DNA of 64,000 nucleotides from Claveliimonas acetigenes (GCF_025567385.1 NZ_JAOQJU010000010.1:37106-101105), one strand, 5' to 3'. Counted from the first letter of the stretch, positions 35,196 through 44,382 are shown. Notes: generated by a model from the letters alone, not told the origin. Numbers and translations: made by a program.

Positions 35196-36656
35196 TTACT
35201 CCTTTGTCACTGTTACTTTGTAGCTCTTTGTCTGTGCTCCGTCAGTCACTTTTACAGTCACAGTATTGGAACCCTCGGACCAGTTTGCTGCTGCTCCATT
35301 TGTCACTTTCACATCTCCCACCGTGATCTCAATTTCCGCTGTGGAACTTGCCGGTACCGCTGTGATTGTGTTGGACGCATTCTGTGTGGTTGCTGTGTAT
35401 TCTGTGGTTCCTGCTGCAAATGTCGGAGACAGTTTCAGTGCACCAACTTTCAAATCTGCCAGTGTTGCATCATCTGTCTTTGCTTTTTCTGTCTCGCTTA
35501 CAACCTTAAAACGTAACGGCTGGAGATCCTTGATATCCAGAACCTGGAAAGCATTGTTATCCAGTGCGAAACCATGAGCATACAGCTTGATGAGATATAC
35601 CCTCTCATCTTCCAGGAATCTGTATTCGTCAGAATATTCAATTTTTCCATTTTTTGCCATTCCGACTCCCAGGAAATACTTGGTTGCCATTCCATATACT
35701 GCCTTTCCCTCCGGAACAGCTGCACTCTGAATGATTTCAGCGTCCACCGGGAGCACAGATGCATAGATTCCATCCGGAGTCAGCATCCTTGTGGCCGGAA
35801 GCACTCTGCGGAAATAATCCACCGGATTAACCAACAAAATGAGGCTTGTGACAGTTCTTGCCTGTCCTTTGTCGTTTCTGGCCATGATTGCTGTAACATT
35901 TCCCATCTGTGTCATGTCCAGTGCAGTCATTTTGATAGCGTTTTTGTCCGGATATTTTCCGCCTGTCACAACAACGCCCTCTCCGACCTGTTTCATCATA
36001 CCGATCGGCTCATCTTTTCCAGTTCCCTGTACAATACCGTACTCCAGCCCGTTTGCCAGTGCCTCATAGAGCACCTGACGCACGTATGTATCCAACCATG
36101 TCGGTCCTAAATCCAGCATAGCCTTGGAAACCGGCAGGAATGCGCTCAGTTTTTCCTGTGTTACATCTACCTCTTTGAATCCAGAGGTCAGCTCCTCGAT
36201 GATCTTGGCTGTCAGCTTGCCCCATGCTGCTTTCTGCTCGCCGTTTGTATTCATCATCATTCTTGTCAGACCTGTCACTGTGGTTGCGTTCAGCTTGGAC
36301 AGGAGCGGGTGGTTTGTCTGGAGTTCATCAAAGACAGAATCAATGATTGTTTCCGGCATAACCACCTCAACGTCATTGAGCGCCTGTTTCGGATCTGTGG
36401 ATCTCATAGCCTCAATGATTTTCTCATAATACTGTTTTTCCTTAGAGGTCAGCTGGCGTACACCTCTCTGTGCCAGGATTGTTGCATCCTGCTCCACCAG
36501 CATCTCTTTGGCCTGCTCCAGAACATTGTCCTCAATCTTCTGGCACAGCTCAGTGAACGCCTCACTGAATGCTTTTGTATCGTCATCTTTGATGGCCTGA
36601 TTCATTTTTTCAACAATCTTGGCCTTTTCCATTGCTAATACGTCTTTATTCTTCAT
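35196..36656 (-). CDS. major capsid protein (HK97 fold) with a C-terminal Ig-like domain
   Basis: A 486-aa protein. Residues 1-110 are a helical scaffold-like delta region. The HK97-fold core is about 110-395 (PETIIDSVFDELQTNHPLLS, GTGKDEPIGMM, LILLVNPVDYF, VYLIKLYAHGFALDN). The last 80 residues (about 405-486) form a separate cadherin-like/Ig-like beta sandwich: LKLSPTFAAGTTEYTATTQN and SEGSNTVTVKVTDG. Such domains are displayed on some capsids and may bind surface glycans or mucus. The delta region could be removed by the neighbouring ClpP-like protease. Confidence 0.9.
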   Translation of the reverse strand: MKNKDVLAMEKAKIVEKMNQAIKDDDTKAFSEAFTELCQKIEDNVLEQAKEMLVEQDATILAQRGVRQLTSKEKQYYEKIIEAMRSTDPKQALNDVEVVMPETIIDSVFDELQTNHPLLSKLNATTVTGLTRMMMNTNGEQKAAWGKLTAKIIEELTSGFKEVDVTQEKLSAFLPVSKAMLDLGPTWLDTYVRQVLYEALANGLEYGIVQGTGKDEPIGMMKQVGEGVVVTGGKYPDKNAIKMTALDMTQMGNVTAIMARNDKGQARTVTSLILLVNPVDYFRRVLPATRMLTPDGIYASVLPVDAEIIQSAAVPEGKAVYGMATKYFLGVGMAKNGKIEYSDEYRFLEDERVYLIKLYAHGFALDNNAFQVLDIKDLQPLRFKVVSETEKAKTDDATLADLKVGALKLSPTFAAGTTEYTATTQNASNTITAVPASSTAEIEITVGDVKVTNGAAANWSEGSNTVTVKVTDGAQTKSYKVTVTKE

Positions 36657-36668
36657 ATCAGTTCTCCT

Positions 36669-37457
36669 TTACATATTTTGGAATAATTTTGCTAACTGGT
36701 TTGTGAGTTTCTTTTCTTCCGGCTCTGGTTTTGGAGTCGGTACCGGAGGTTTTGGTTCTCCTCCCTGCTGCCGCATAGACTCCAACTGTTCCCGGAATGA
36801 TTTCTGCTGTGCAATCACACCGGACAGCTGCTGCACGCGGCTCATCAATCTCTGCTGTACATCCTTATCATCAGCCTGGTAGCTGTCTACCCTGTCAATG
36901 AGGCCGTATTCCAGAGCTTTCTCCGGTGTTAGGAATGTTTCTGCCTCCATCATGTCAATGAGCTGCTGTTCTTCCAGGTTTGATTTTTCCAGAAAAATTT
37001 GTCTGTTTGACTCCATGAGCGTATCCAGATCATCTGCTGCTTTTCTGAGTTCTTTGGCATTTCCATCCACACTCATCCACATATTGTGAATCAATGCAGA
37101 TGTTCCCAGTCCCATGACGCGCTCATCACACGCCTGCAGGATCAGGAACGCTACGCTGTAGGCAACTCCATCCACATATCCAACCTTTTTGCAGTTCTTC
37201 TGTTTCAGCTGGCTATAGATCGCCACGCCCTCTTTGACAGATCCTCCGTTTGAGTTGATATGCAGCTCAATGGTTGCTGTATCAGGAATGGCTGCAAGCT
37301 GCTCCTGGAAATACTTTGCAGATGTCTCCGATTCCTCATAGCTCCATGTGCTCCAGTTAAATGTGCCGTATGCTGTCACATCGTCATAGATGTATAATTT
37401 GTGAGTATCGTCCTCTGCTTTCTGAAAACATACAAATACTTTATCCTGTCTTGGCAT
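36669..37457 (-). CDS. ClpP-like head maturation protease
   Basis: A 262-aa protein from ATG 37457. It has an S14 (ClpP-type) protease domain with oxyanion loop INSNGGSVKEGVAI, nucleophile Ser in DGVAYSVAFLI and His in SALIHNMWM. The C-terminus is Pro/Glu-rich. It lies between the portal and capsid genes, the usual place of the prohead protease. Confidence 0.9.
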   Translation of the reverse strand: MPRQDKVFVCFQKAEDDTHKLYIYDDVTAYGTFNWSTWSYEESETSAKYFQEQLAAIPDTATIELHINSNGGSVKEGVAIYSQLKQKNCKKVGYVDGVAYSVAFLILQACDERVMGLGTSALIHNMWMSVDGNAKELRKAADDLDTLMESNRQIFLEKSNLEEQQLIDMMEAETFLTPEKALEYGLIDRVDSYQADDKDVQQRLMSRVQQLSGVIAQQKSFREQLESMRQQGGEPKPPVPTPKPEPEEKKLTNQLAKLFQNM

Positions 37458-38640
37458 TCTTCCCACCTCCTTTCTGCTGTTCTTCCAGGATTTCCTGGAT
37501 AGTTGAGTAGTTTTTCGTGATGAAATGCTGGTCTGCCCAGTCCTCATCTATCGGAATCTCTCCCAGTGCTCTCAGAATCATATTCACTGTATAGATTCCG
37601 GAGCTGATGAGCTTGTCTGCTGATGTTGCAATGTCGAACATATCAATATGTTTGACTCTCATGGTGTCGATCTGCAGCTTTGTCCCTTTCTGTATCCCGT
37701 TTTTTCCAATCCTCTTGCGGTTAATCTCCTGCATAAGCATCTGTGCAAGCGGGTCCAGACAAAACGTCAGCATCTCGTCCACTGCTTTCTCTGTGTCCTG
37801 CACGTCTCCCTTGGCCAGTGTAGGCGGCATGGAGAATCCTCTGGCCGTGAAATCAAAAATATCATCATACTGGCTTTTGATATCCCTGCTGGTTCCCTCG
37901 CTGTAAGTCTTTGAGCCAATGTCTGTGTATGAATATCCCTCAAACAGTGGCAGGACAGCGTTTGGGCTTTCAAAGAATGACTTAAAATACTCATTCATGA
38001 GCTTTTCCAGTTTCTCATTGAACAATTTATCACTCTGAGCCATTGCCGAAATGTTCAGGGTTCCTCTGCTGCCTCTGCTTTTGAGATACGATTTTGCAGA
38101 ATAATCAATCAGCTTGCTGTATGAGTCATACAGGTTCTGTATGATCCGGTTTACGTTCTTGTTGTTGAGTGTCCAGTGAAGCACGTCTGAACTTCGGAAT
38201 GACCGCGAAAATGTGTAATCATCCACCTGCACATTGGTATAAGTGTCTCCATACAGTGCATTTTTCGTCACGGAAAAATCATCAGCCACCAGGAGCTGTC
38301 CGTCATAGCTCTCTACTATCAAAAGCTCATTGTTCCGGAATAACTGCTCCATGGCCTTTGATAGAAATTCCGCTTTGTTCTGATTGCGGTTCGGTTCGTA
38401 GTTCCAGAGATAATATTCATCTTTGAACAGTTCCTCTCCCTCGTAAAACGTGCGAAATTCACATTTTGTCAGAGCGTTGGCAATCTTTCCTACACAAGTC
38501 CAGAACGCCAGCTCTCTCAGACAGATTTCTGTTACTGCATCACGGACCTGCTGATCTGCAATTTCCACAGATGATACCCGCTGCACATCTTCTCCCGGTT
38601 TTTCTCTTGCCTTGAATAGCTTTCTGAGACTTAATCCCAT
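37441..38640 (-). CDS. phage portal protein
   Basis: A 399-aa protein of the HK97/phage portal family: ELAFWTCVGKIANALTKCEF, EYYLWNYEPNRNQNKAEF, and near residue 270 RGFSMPPTLAKGDV. The C-terminal stretch is helical. It lies between the large terminase and the protease. Confidence 0.9.
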   Translation of the reverse strand: MGLSLRKLFKAREKPGEDVQRVSSVEIADQQVRDAVTEICLRELAFWTCVGKIANALTKCEFRTFYEGEELFKDEYYLWNYEPNRNQNKAEFLSKAMEQLFRNNELLIVESYDGQLLVADDFSVTKNALYGDTYTNVQVDDYTFSRSFRSSDVLHWTLNNKNVNRIIQNLYDSYSKLIDYSAKSYLKSRGSRGTLNISAMAQSDKLFNEKLEKLMNEYFKSFFESPNAVLPLFEGYSYTDIGSKTYSEGTSRDIKSQYDDIFDFTARGFSMPPTLAKGDVQDTEKAVDEMLTFCLDPLAQMLMQEINRKRIGKNGIQKGTKLQIDTMRVKHIDMFDIATSADKLISSGIYTVNMILRALGEIPIDEDWADQHFITKNYSTIQEILEEQQKGGGKNAKTG

Positions 38641-38661
38641 GTCAGTTTCCTCCTTTCTGCG

Positions 38662-40359
38662 CTAATATGTGAATACGCCCAGATCCGGCGCGCTTACGCT
38701 CTGAGCATACGGCAGGTCATCCTCTACCGTCATAGATGCGGCCAATGCCATAAATGGGTCTGTCTTTCTTGACTTTGCCTCAATCTTTGCATATACAAAG
38801 TTTCCAATATCGGCATCATCTTCCTTTCCCGGTTTCCGGCCGTATCTGACCATCTTTGTGTTATTTGTTGCCCAACGCAACACCGGGTTATCCCCCCACA
38901 CGAAATAGTCATTTGCAAAACAGCTGTCTATAACCGGCGCAACTTTCATGATGTCTGACGGTCTTACCAGTTTTAGGTTTTTGTACACTTTTGCATCAAA
39001 ACCAATGTTCTGCAGATACTTTGCCACCAGAGCATAACGGAAATCATCTATTGCCATTTTCTTGATCGAATAGTATTCCATCTGAGCTGCAATATAGTCC
39101 ACGATCAGCTCCGGGTGGATTTCCACATCATCAACCAGTGTGATATGTCCCTGATCCGCCCATTCTTTCCATGGTGCCTTTATTCTTGGCAAGTCTTTTG
39201 ACTGCAGGCAGAGCCAGGAATGGTTTAGATCATACCTGGTATCCACGTCTCTGAAATGGAGATTGACGGAAATCATATCAGTGACTTTTGAGAAGTCGAT
39301 GCCACAGGTGCACATTCTTCCCACCAGATCATCTACCGGTACAGGTCTGTTAGTGGCTTTGATTCTTTCATAAGCACACACTTTGATCTCGCTGGAACCG
39401 TCTGGGAGGTTCATTCTCTTGGTCATGAATGCCGTGAACTTCTCAGGCCGTTTCAACCAGTCTCTGTATTCTTTCCGGATCTCCTCCATGAGATCCGGCA
39501 GGTATCTCAATGATGGGTTAGCCTTTTCCCAGTTCTTCTCATCGTGTACCTCTGCCTTGCTGTCCAACCGGCAGATAAACGGTAGTAGGCCGTTGTCTGG
39601 TTCTCCTCCGAACAGGATTCCCTCTGCTGTCTCCAGCAGGTCATCCAGCGGTCCCTCCCTGACATCTCCCTGGGTAGTGTAATATGACCGGCGTGGGTGT
39701 TTCTTCTTTCCCAGGCCGGTCGTAAATACATTGATATTCTTATAGTCTTGATACTGATGAATCTCATTGAGCACTACCATTCCGGAGCGGAGACCATCTT
39801 TTCCGCCCGGATTGTTTGTATGTCCCTTTATTGTTGACCTTGTGCTCTTGCAGACCACTTTCTCCCTTGTCCACTTAAAAAATCGCTGGAGCTTTTTGAG
39901 CCACTTAGGCTGCTCGAATGCTCCAACGATATCCTGTACCGGCCGGAGAGCCTGGTCCTCATTGTTCGCACAGATATCAACGTCATATTCTCTGATTCCG
40001 TTGTATTCGGATGCCAGTGCCGTTGATTCCAGCGCTATTGTTCCGTCTTTTCCCGCACCTCGCCCAATCAGGCAGAGCAGATCCGGCCACCTTGGTCGTC
40101 CATTCTCCCGCCAGTACGTGCAGTCATGCAGTCCAATCACGAACTGCTGCCACGGAAAAACCTCATCATACGGGAAATATCGTGCCAGTCCCAGGTAGTC
40201 CGTCAGCTGCTGCTGGTCCACATAGATATCCTCCGTCTCAAAACACTTTCTGACATGTTTCATCAGTGCCTTGACATCTTTGGACGCCTCCACTTTTCCT
40301 GTCTCCACTGCCTCCATGTAGGCTTCTATTCGTGGATCACAGTTTGTCATCATCGTCAT
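38662..40359 (-). CDS. terL: terminase large subunit
   Basis: A 565-aa protein. The N-terminal ATPase has a Walker A-like LIGRGAGKDGT (about residues 98-107) and Walker B VLNEIHQY. The C-terminal nuclease has CGIDFSKVTDM and MAIDDFRYALVAKYL. This is the phage_term_1 type that works with P27-type small subunits. Confidence 0.95.
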   Translation of the reverse strand: MTMMTNCDPRIEAYMEAVETGKVEASKDVKALMKHVRKCFETEDIYVDQQQLTDYLGLARYFPYDEVFPWQQFVIGLHDCTYWRENGRPRWPDLLCLIGRGAGKDGTIALESTALASEYNGIREYDVDICANNEDQALRPVQDIVGAFEQPKWLKKLQRFFKWTREKVVCKSTRSTIKGHTNNPGGKDGLRSGMVVLNEIHQYQDYKNINVFTTGLGKKKHPRRSYYTTQGDVREGPLDDLLETAEGILFGGEPDNGLLPFICRLDSKAEVHDEKNWEKANPSLRYLPDLMEEIRKEYRDWLKRPEKFTAFMTKRMNLPDGSSEIKVCAYERIKATNRPVPVDDLVGRMCTCGIDFSKVTDMISVNLHFRDVDTRYDLNHSWLCLQSKDLPRIKAPWKEWADQGHITLVDDVEIHPELIVDYIAAQMEYYSIKKMAIDDFRYALVAKYLQNIGFDAKVYKNLKLVRPSDIMKVAPVIDSCFANDYFVWGDNPVLRWATNNTKMVRYGRKPGKEDDADIGNFVYAKIEAKSRKTDPFMALAASMTVEDDLPYAQSVSAPDLGVFTY

Positions 40360-40654
40360 CCCTTATGGTTTTCTCCGTGGTCAGACCCAGCTTGTCCAAT
40401 ATCATAAGCATTTGCTTATTTACGGCCACCAGATCTTTGACGGATTGATTTTGTTTTATGATGGTGGCCTTGCCGGATGCAGATTGTGCCTCATAGGATA
40501 CTCCTCTCTTTTTTATGTCTGTTTTTAGCTTTTTCTTGATATCGTAGAGGGCCATATAGTCATCTATGAGGTCCAAAAAACATGAAATATCAGCCTGTTT
40601 TTTCTCAAGCTGAGAAATTAAACTTTCTAATATATCCGATTTTTTTTGCGCCAT
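40337..40654 (-). CDS. terS: terminase small subunit (P27 family)
   Basis: A 105-aa helical protein, MAQKKSDILESLISQLEKKQ, with GKATIIKQNQSVKDLVAVNK, typical of P27-family small terminases. It overlaps the large subunit by 23 nt. It should recognise a packaging site, probably just upstream. Confidence 0.85.
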   Translation of the reverse strand: MAQKKSDILESLISQLEKKQADISCFLDLIDDYMALYDIKKKLKTDIKKRGVSYEAQSASGKATIIKQNQSVKDLVAVNKQMLMILDKLGLTTEKTIRDDDDDKL

Positions 40655-40682
40655 ATTCCCACCCCCTATTTTTTATTTTTTT

Positions 40683-40780
40683 ATCATGTGCGAACTTTCT
40701 CGGCGTTGTCGAGGCCACCCACCGGTCTCCGTGGTCGAAATTAAAACGCTAATTTTTTCGACCGGGGGTATACGCTTTTT
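40683..40780. promoter_or_regulatory. candidate packaging (cos) region
   Basis: Between the small terminase gene and the Cys-rich small gene. It has a GC-rich block (GGCCACCCACCGGTCTCCGTGG) next to an inverted repeat GGTCGAAA / TTTCGACC and CGACCGGGGGTATACGC. Cos-type phages of this class carry the packaging site in this place. The assignment rests on position and composition only. Confidence 0.35.
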
Positions 40781-40961
40781 TCTGTGCTTTCTGTCCAATT
40801 TCCAGAGCAAAATCCGGATTCGTTGTGTGATTGCACAGCCCGTCTATTGCATTTATATTATGCATACAGAACTCTTTGTCACATTGCGTATTCTTTTCCG
40901 GATCACAGTTGAATACCTTTATCTTTTGTCCTCCGCATTTGATAATCTGTTCCTGCTTCAT
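40749..40961 (-). CDS. small Cys-rich hypothetical protein, 70 aa
   Basis: Begins MKQEQIIKCGGQKIKVFNCD. Several Cys/His pairs (KEFCMHNINAIDGLCNHT) could bind zinc. Similar unnamed proteins lie next to HNH and terminase genes in clostridial phages. Confidence 0.6.
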   Translation of the reverse strand: MKQEQIIKCGGQKIKVFNCDPEKNTQCDKEFCMHNINAIDGLCNHTTNPDFALEIGQKAQKKAYTPGRKN

Positions 40962-40962
40962 G

Positions 40963-41253
40963 TTATCCCTCTTTTATTTTTCCTATCTTCTGAATGATTC
41001 CGTCCACAGTATCATTGACTGCTGCCACATCCTCAATCAATCTGTCTAACTGGTCACGTTCCACATCTACCTGCACCGTGATTCTGTTTGTTGGTCTCTC
41101 CTGCAGTATTGCGTATCCCATCGGCATCAATGGTCCTCCGGAACAATCCGCACACACTCGACCGTCTGGATACTCTCTCGGTATCACATTCAGCATTCCG
41201 CACGCCTGGCATTGCGTAACCATATAATCTGCTGTATCGCTTGTCCTTGCCAT
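40963..41253 (-). CDS. zinc-ribbon hypothetical protein, 96 aa
   Basis: N-terminal zinc ribbon with CQACGMLNVIPREYPDGRVCADC (two CxxC pairs), a middle segment and a C-terminal helix (ERDQLDRLIEDVAAVNDTV). It lies in the head of the late operon next to the HNH gene. Function unknown. Confidence 0.6.
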   Translation of the reverse strand: MARTSDTADYMVTQCQACGMLNVIPREYPDGRVCADCSGGPLMPMGYAILQERPTNRITVQVDVERDQLDRLIEDVAAVNDTVDGIIQKIGKIKEG

Positions 41254-41254
41254 A

Positions 41255-41596
41255 TCAATCCCACCTTTCCTCTGTCAGAGTTTCTTTCTTCTCTGGTTTC
41301 CTGTATCCATGCACTGCCTCATGGCAGTCGTGGCACAGACTGACCAGGTTCCTTTTTCGTACACCATGCCACTCATACCATATCTCCAGAGCCATGTCCG
41401 GATGTTTCTTGACATAGTTCACATGATGCACTGTCGTAGCTTTCGTGTATATCTTCTTTGCCTTGCATCTCTGGCACTCTCCATGATCCATCTGCAGAAC
41501 CTCTCTGCGTACTTTCTTCCACGGTCCCCACACGTAGAATCTGTGAATGTCCTCTCTGATGCACTTTTTCACATAATCAATCTGTTCTTGTGTCAT
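41255..41596 (-). CDS. HNH endonuclease, 113 aa
   Basis: HNH motif with zinc-binding cysteines: ECQRCKAKKIYTKATTVHHVNY, then NLVSLCHDCHEAVHGYRK. In HK97-like phages such HNH proteins lie next to terS/terL and are needed for cos cleavage and packaging. It is the first gene of the late operon, downstream of the terminator at 41610. Confidence 0.9.
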   Translation of the reverse strand: MTQEQIDYVKKCIREDIHRFYVWGPWKKVRREVLQMDHGECQRCKAKKIYTKATTVHHVNYVKKHPDMALEIWYEWHGVRKRNLVSLCHDCHEAVHGYRKPEKKETLTEERWD

Positions 41597-41609
41597 GTCT
41601 CCTCCAACG

Positions 41610-41634
41610 AAAAAAGCTCCGGGTTTTCCGGAGC
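41610..41634 (-). terminator. terminator between early and late operons
   Basis: GCTCCGG / CCGGAGC stem followed on the minus strand by TTTTTT. It ends the early transcript after the RinA-like gene. A late promoter is expected in the AT-rich 41640-41725 segment (TATGTTATATTGATAAG). Confidence 0.85.
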
Positions 41635-41724
41635 CTTTGTGAGGGATAATGTCTGAGAATCTTGGTTCTCATCTTTTGGACCTTATCAATATAACATAAA
41701 AGTTGTCCTGTGAGTACCGCACTT

Positions 41725-42138
41725 TCAGATCCGCTTTGCCATGAGGTAATAGAAATATCTTCTGACCTCATAGAAATATGTCCTCTCACATGGTATTCCT
41801 TTCTGCTTCATCCAGTGAAACGTTGCTCCCTCCGTTGTCACATATTCCAGCAGATACTCATATAGACTCTTATTGTCCCCTACCGCCTCCCTGACTGTAT
41901 CCTCGACTTTCTGCATCTTCTCACGCAACTCTACTCTGCGCTCTGCCAGGTTGGCTGTTGCATCACTGCCACTGTGCGCCCCTGGCATTCCGGTTATCTG
42001 AGGACTCTTGACGGTTGATGTCCTGCTGCCCAGCTCCTCTCTCCATTCCGGATATTGCAGACAATATGAGTATGCCGTTCCGAATGCGTATTTGCTTATC
42101 CCATATTTCTTTTTGTTCAGTGGTCGCACGTTTGGCAT
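41725..42138 (-). CDS. RinA/ArpU-like late transcription activator, 137 aa
   Basis: MPNVRPLNKKKYGISKYAFG, then AERRVELREKMQKVEDTVRE and GIPCERTYFYEVRRYFYYLM. This is the Firmicutes phage family related to RinA and ArpU, small sigma-like activators of late genes. It is the last gene of the early operon, just upstream of the packaging genes, as in staphylococcal and enterococcal phages. Confidence 0.75.
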   Translation of the reverse strand: MPNVRPLNKKKYGISKYAFGTAYSYCLQYPEWREELGSRTSTVKSPQITGMPGAHSGSDATANLAERRVELREKMQKVEDTVREAVGDNKSLYEYLLEYVTTEGATFHWMKQKGIPCERTYFYEVRRYFYYLMAKRI

Positions 42139-42150
42139 CTTTATTCCTCC

Positions 42151-42495
42151 CTACTCGTTACAATCTCCCGCAAAGTCCTCAGTATCCAGAAATTTTATAT
42201 ATCCCGGAGATACCTGTCCCACGGTTCCGTCCATAAATTCCACAATTCCCAATGTGTACGCTATCTGGCCTCCTGGGTGTCCTCCGATCATCGGAGACGC
42301 ATCTATAACCTGTTTGATTTCATCCCATTTATGAAACAGTGCCTTTCTCTGTACTTTTCTCGTCCTGCCCTTTGGATTCTTTTCAGAGCAAGTGACCAGG
42401 CACTTTCTGTATCTGTTTTTCTTTGATACCTGATGAAACTCCTCCAGTCTTTTCAGATTCTCCTCATGAACCTGTCCATGATATGATCCTGCCAT
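42151..42495 (-). CDS. hypothetical phage protein, 114 aa
   Basis: Begins MAGSYHGQVHEENLKRLEEF. A basic middle segment (NPKGRTRKVQRKALFHKW) is followed by GQIAYTLGIVEFMDGTVGQV. It overlaps the membrane-protein gene upstream. No family recognised. Confidence 0.55.
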   Translation of the reverse strand: MAGSYHGQVHEENLKRLEEFHQVSKKNRYRKCLVTCSEKNPKGRTRKVQRKALFHKWDEIKQVIDASPMIGGHPGGQIAYTLGIVEFMDGTVGQVSPGYIKFLDTEDFAGDCNE

Positions 42496-42848
42496 GTTCT
42501 TTCCTCCTTATCTTGCTGGCATTGATACTCCGCAAATTCTTCCAGAGCCTTTCCCCACTCCTCTACAGTGTGCTTTTCTCCGATACTCGTGGAAAAATGT
42601 CTCTGCTGCTCTTTCATCAAATTCCTGACCATTTTTGCCCTGTTCTCCTCCAGGTAATTCTCCCATTCCCGTTCCATCTGTTCCATGAGCTTTTTCTGTC
42701 TGTAATGTCGGACAGGAGCCGTGATGATGTCATGAATCACTGCTCCTATATCGCACATTCCGTCTTTTATGCAATCGAATCCGACTGCGATCGCGAACAT
42801 GGCCACTATAATAACGGCCAGCTCTATTGCAATCATATCCTCCATCAT
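42453..42848 (-). CDS. hypothetical phage membrane protein, 131 aa
   Basis: Start chosen at 42848 behind GCGAGGAGGACAA. One transmembrane helix at residues 6-25 (IELAVIIVAMFAIAVGF), then a long charged helical cytoplasmic part. Its start overlaps the stop of the 34-aa gene (AAATGATGG). Function unknown. Confidence 0.6.
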   Translation of the reverse strand: MMEDMIAIELAVIIVAMFAIAVGFDCIKDGMCDIGAVIHDIITAPVRHYRQKKLMEQMEREWENYLEENRAKMVRNLMKEQQRHFSTSIGEKHTVEEWGKALEEFAEYQCQQDKEERTWQDHIMDRFMRRI

Positions 42849-42949
42849 TTGTCCTCCTCGCATATGTGCCACCATTCGCACCACAGGCAGCAATGGTGGC
42901 ATTTCTTCTTTCTGGCCTCAATCAGCCAGTGTCTCAGTCTTTTTATCAT
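42845..42949 (-). CDS. very small Cys/Trp-rich protein, 34 aa
   Basis: MIKRLRHWLIEARKKK followed by CHHCCLWCEWWHICEEDK. The Cys/His cluster could bind zinc. It has a good ribosome site (GCGAGGAGAAAAGAC) and overlaps the next gene, which supports real translation. Confidence 0.55.
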   Translation of the reverse strand: MIKRLRHWLIEARKKKCHHCCLWCEWWHICEEDK

Positions 42950-43415
42950 GTCTTTTCTCCTCGCAACGCTCGCATTGATTCTCTGATGCACCAAAACAGC
43001 CAATACAGTCCGGTTCCAGGAACATAAACCCGTCTTTTGTGTCCTTTTTCGGTTCTTCCTGTTTTTCTTCGTCCAGATAGTTCCTGCCGATCAGACTCAT
43101 GAACTCTGCTCTGCTGTGCGTTCTCTCATATGCTCTCTGTCCGTCTCTGTGCAGTATCCGCATATTCTTGTGATTGTTATGTACTGCCTCTGGCCCCATG
43201 ATATGATGGTCCAGACATAAATACACCTTTAAGCCCTCCGCCTCAGAGTTCTGGCGGTTAGGGCCATCATAGATGTGATGTTCATGGACTACCGGATATC
43301 TCCGATAGTCCCCTTTTAACTTCATGCAGAGATAGCAAGTGCCATCCTTGCAGTGCAGGATACTGGCTTTATGCTTTTTCCGTTTTTTCTTTCGCTGTGG
43401 TTTTGGATACATCAT
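42918..43415 (-). CDS. HNH-like protein with C-terminal zinc ribbon, 165 aa
   Basis: Basic N-terminus (PQRKKKRKKHKASILHCKDG), then an HNH-like region: CYLCMKLKGDYRRYPVVHEH, HIYDGPNR, LCLDHHIMGPEAVHNN. The C-terminus has CIGCFGASENQCERC. Proteins of this kind (NinG- or HNH-like) are common in clostridial prophages. The nuclease role is inferred. Confidence 0.65.
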   Translation of the reverse strand: MMYPKPQRKKKRKKHKASILHCKDGTCYLCMKLKGDYRRYPVVHEHHIYDGPNRQNSEAEGLKVYLCLDHHIMGPEAVHNNHKNMRILHRDGQRAYERTHSRAEFMSLIGRNYLDEEKQEEPKKDTKDGFMFLEPDCIGCFGASENQCERCEEKRHDKKTETLAD

Positions 43416-44011
43416 TCTTCTGGCACCTCCGGCGTGATATCTACACCTTTGAGACTTTTCAAAACCTTGATGTTCTTGTCATCTGTCCGGAAATGTGCTC
43501 TCAACTTGCAGACGTTGTTTTTCCACAGGATTCCTCTGATTGGATTGAAAAATGGTTCTGTGACTGAATATTCTCCTCTCTCATTCTCAATCATGGCGTT
43601 GTTGATGATTGAAATGAATACGTTGTTGATCGGATAGATCCGGCCGGTCAGTTCGTCCTGCAGGAGCCTCTGAGCGGTTCCCTGTGTTCCAATCAGGATC
43701 ACGTCAGTGATGGTCAGAGTATCCGTTCCGAATCCCTCCTCGTTTATTGCCATCGGCATCTCAATCTCGATCTGGTTTCCCTCTTTCGTTGCCTTGAACC
43801 GTTCTCCCGGTTTTGGCAGCTCTCCGATCAGTGTGATGATGTCTCCCAGTGTTTTTTTTGGAATGAAATCCTTGTTGACACTTACCTCCCAGTATGATCC
43901 GGCCAGATACAGCCAATCATTTCCTTGTGCATCTTGCGTCCTGGCTACCACCAGGCCGGTCTTGTATGCCTTTTTCATCAAATTGTTTAATACGCTCGTT
44001 GATAAAAACAT
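43412..44011 (-). CDS. hypothetical phage protein, 199 aa
   Basis: Begins MFLSTSVLNNLMKKAYKTGL. It has beta-rich segments (GNDWLYLAGSYWEVSVNKD) and NEEGFGTDTLTITDVILIG. I recognise it as a recurrent clostridial phage early protein without a known role. It overlaps its downstream neighbour by 4 nt. Confidence 0.6.
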   Translation of the reverse strand: MFLSTSVLNNLMKKAYKTGLVVARTQDAQGNDWLYLAGSYWEVSVNKDFIPKKTLGDIITLIGELPKPGERFKATKEGNQIEIEMPMAINEEGFGTDTLTITDVILIGTQGTAQRLLQDELTGRIYPINNVFISIINNAMIENERGEYSVTEPFFNPIRGILWKNNVCKLRAHFRTDDKNIKVLKSLKGVDITPEVPEE

Positions 44012-44013
44012 TG

Positions 44014-44382
44014 TTATGCCTCCTTTTTCTCCTCAATCGAAAATACGGCCATCAGTAACGCCAGAATGATGTATGTGAGTTTTCCGTGTATCTCAAATCC
44101 AGGAACAAAATGCACTGCTGCCATCAGCTGTATTATTCCGGATGCTAATGCCATGATGATCGTTATCAGCATGGCTATTCCTATTCCCACCCCGTTTCCT
44201 GGCAGTGCCGCCAGAATCAAGACTCCCATCATTATCACTGTCAGAACGATTGACGCTATAAGGAGCGTTGCCACTACCAGAACCATTGTCCTTGTATCCT
44301 GTATCTTTACATACTCCGGGAACATCCATGCTGCTCCCCAGATGATTGCAATTTTGATTATCATGTTGATTATGTTTCTCAT
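44014..44382 (-). CDS. hypothetical membrane protein, 122 aa
   Basis: Four hydrophobic segments spanning most of the protein (IIKIAIIWGAAWMFPEYV; MVLVVATLLIASIVLTVIMM; GIGIAMLITIIMALASGIIQ; LTYIILALLMAVFSI). Overlaps the ASCH gene (ATGA). Function unknown. Confidence 0.6.
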   Translation of the reverse strand: MRNIINMIIKIAIIWGAAWMFPEYVKIQDTRTMVLVVATLLIASIVLTVIMMGVLILAALPGNGVGIGIAMLITIIMALASGIIQLMAAVHFVPGFEIHGKLTYIILALLMAVFSIEEKKEA

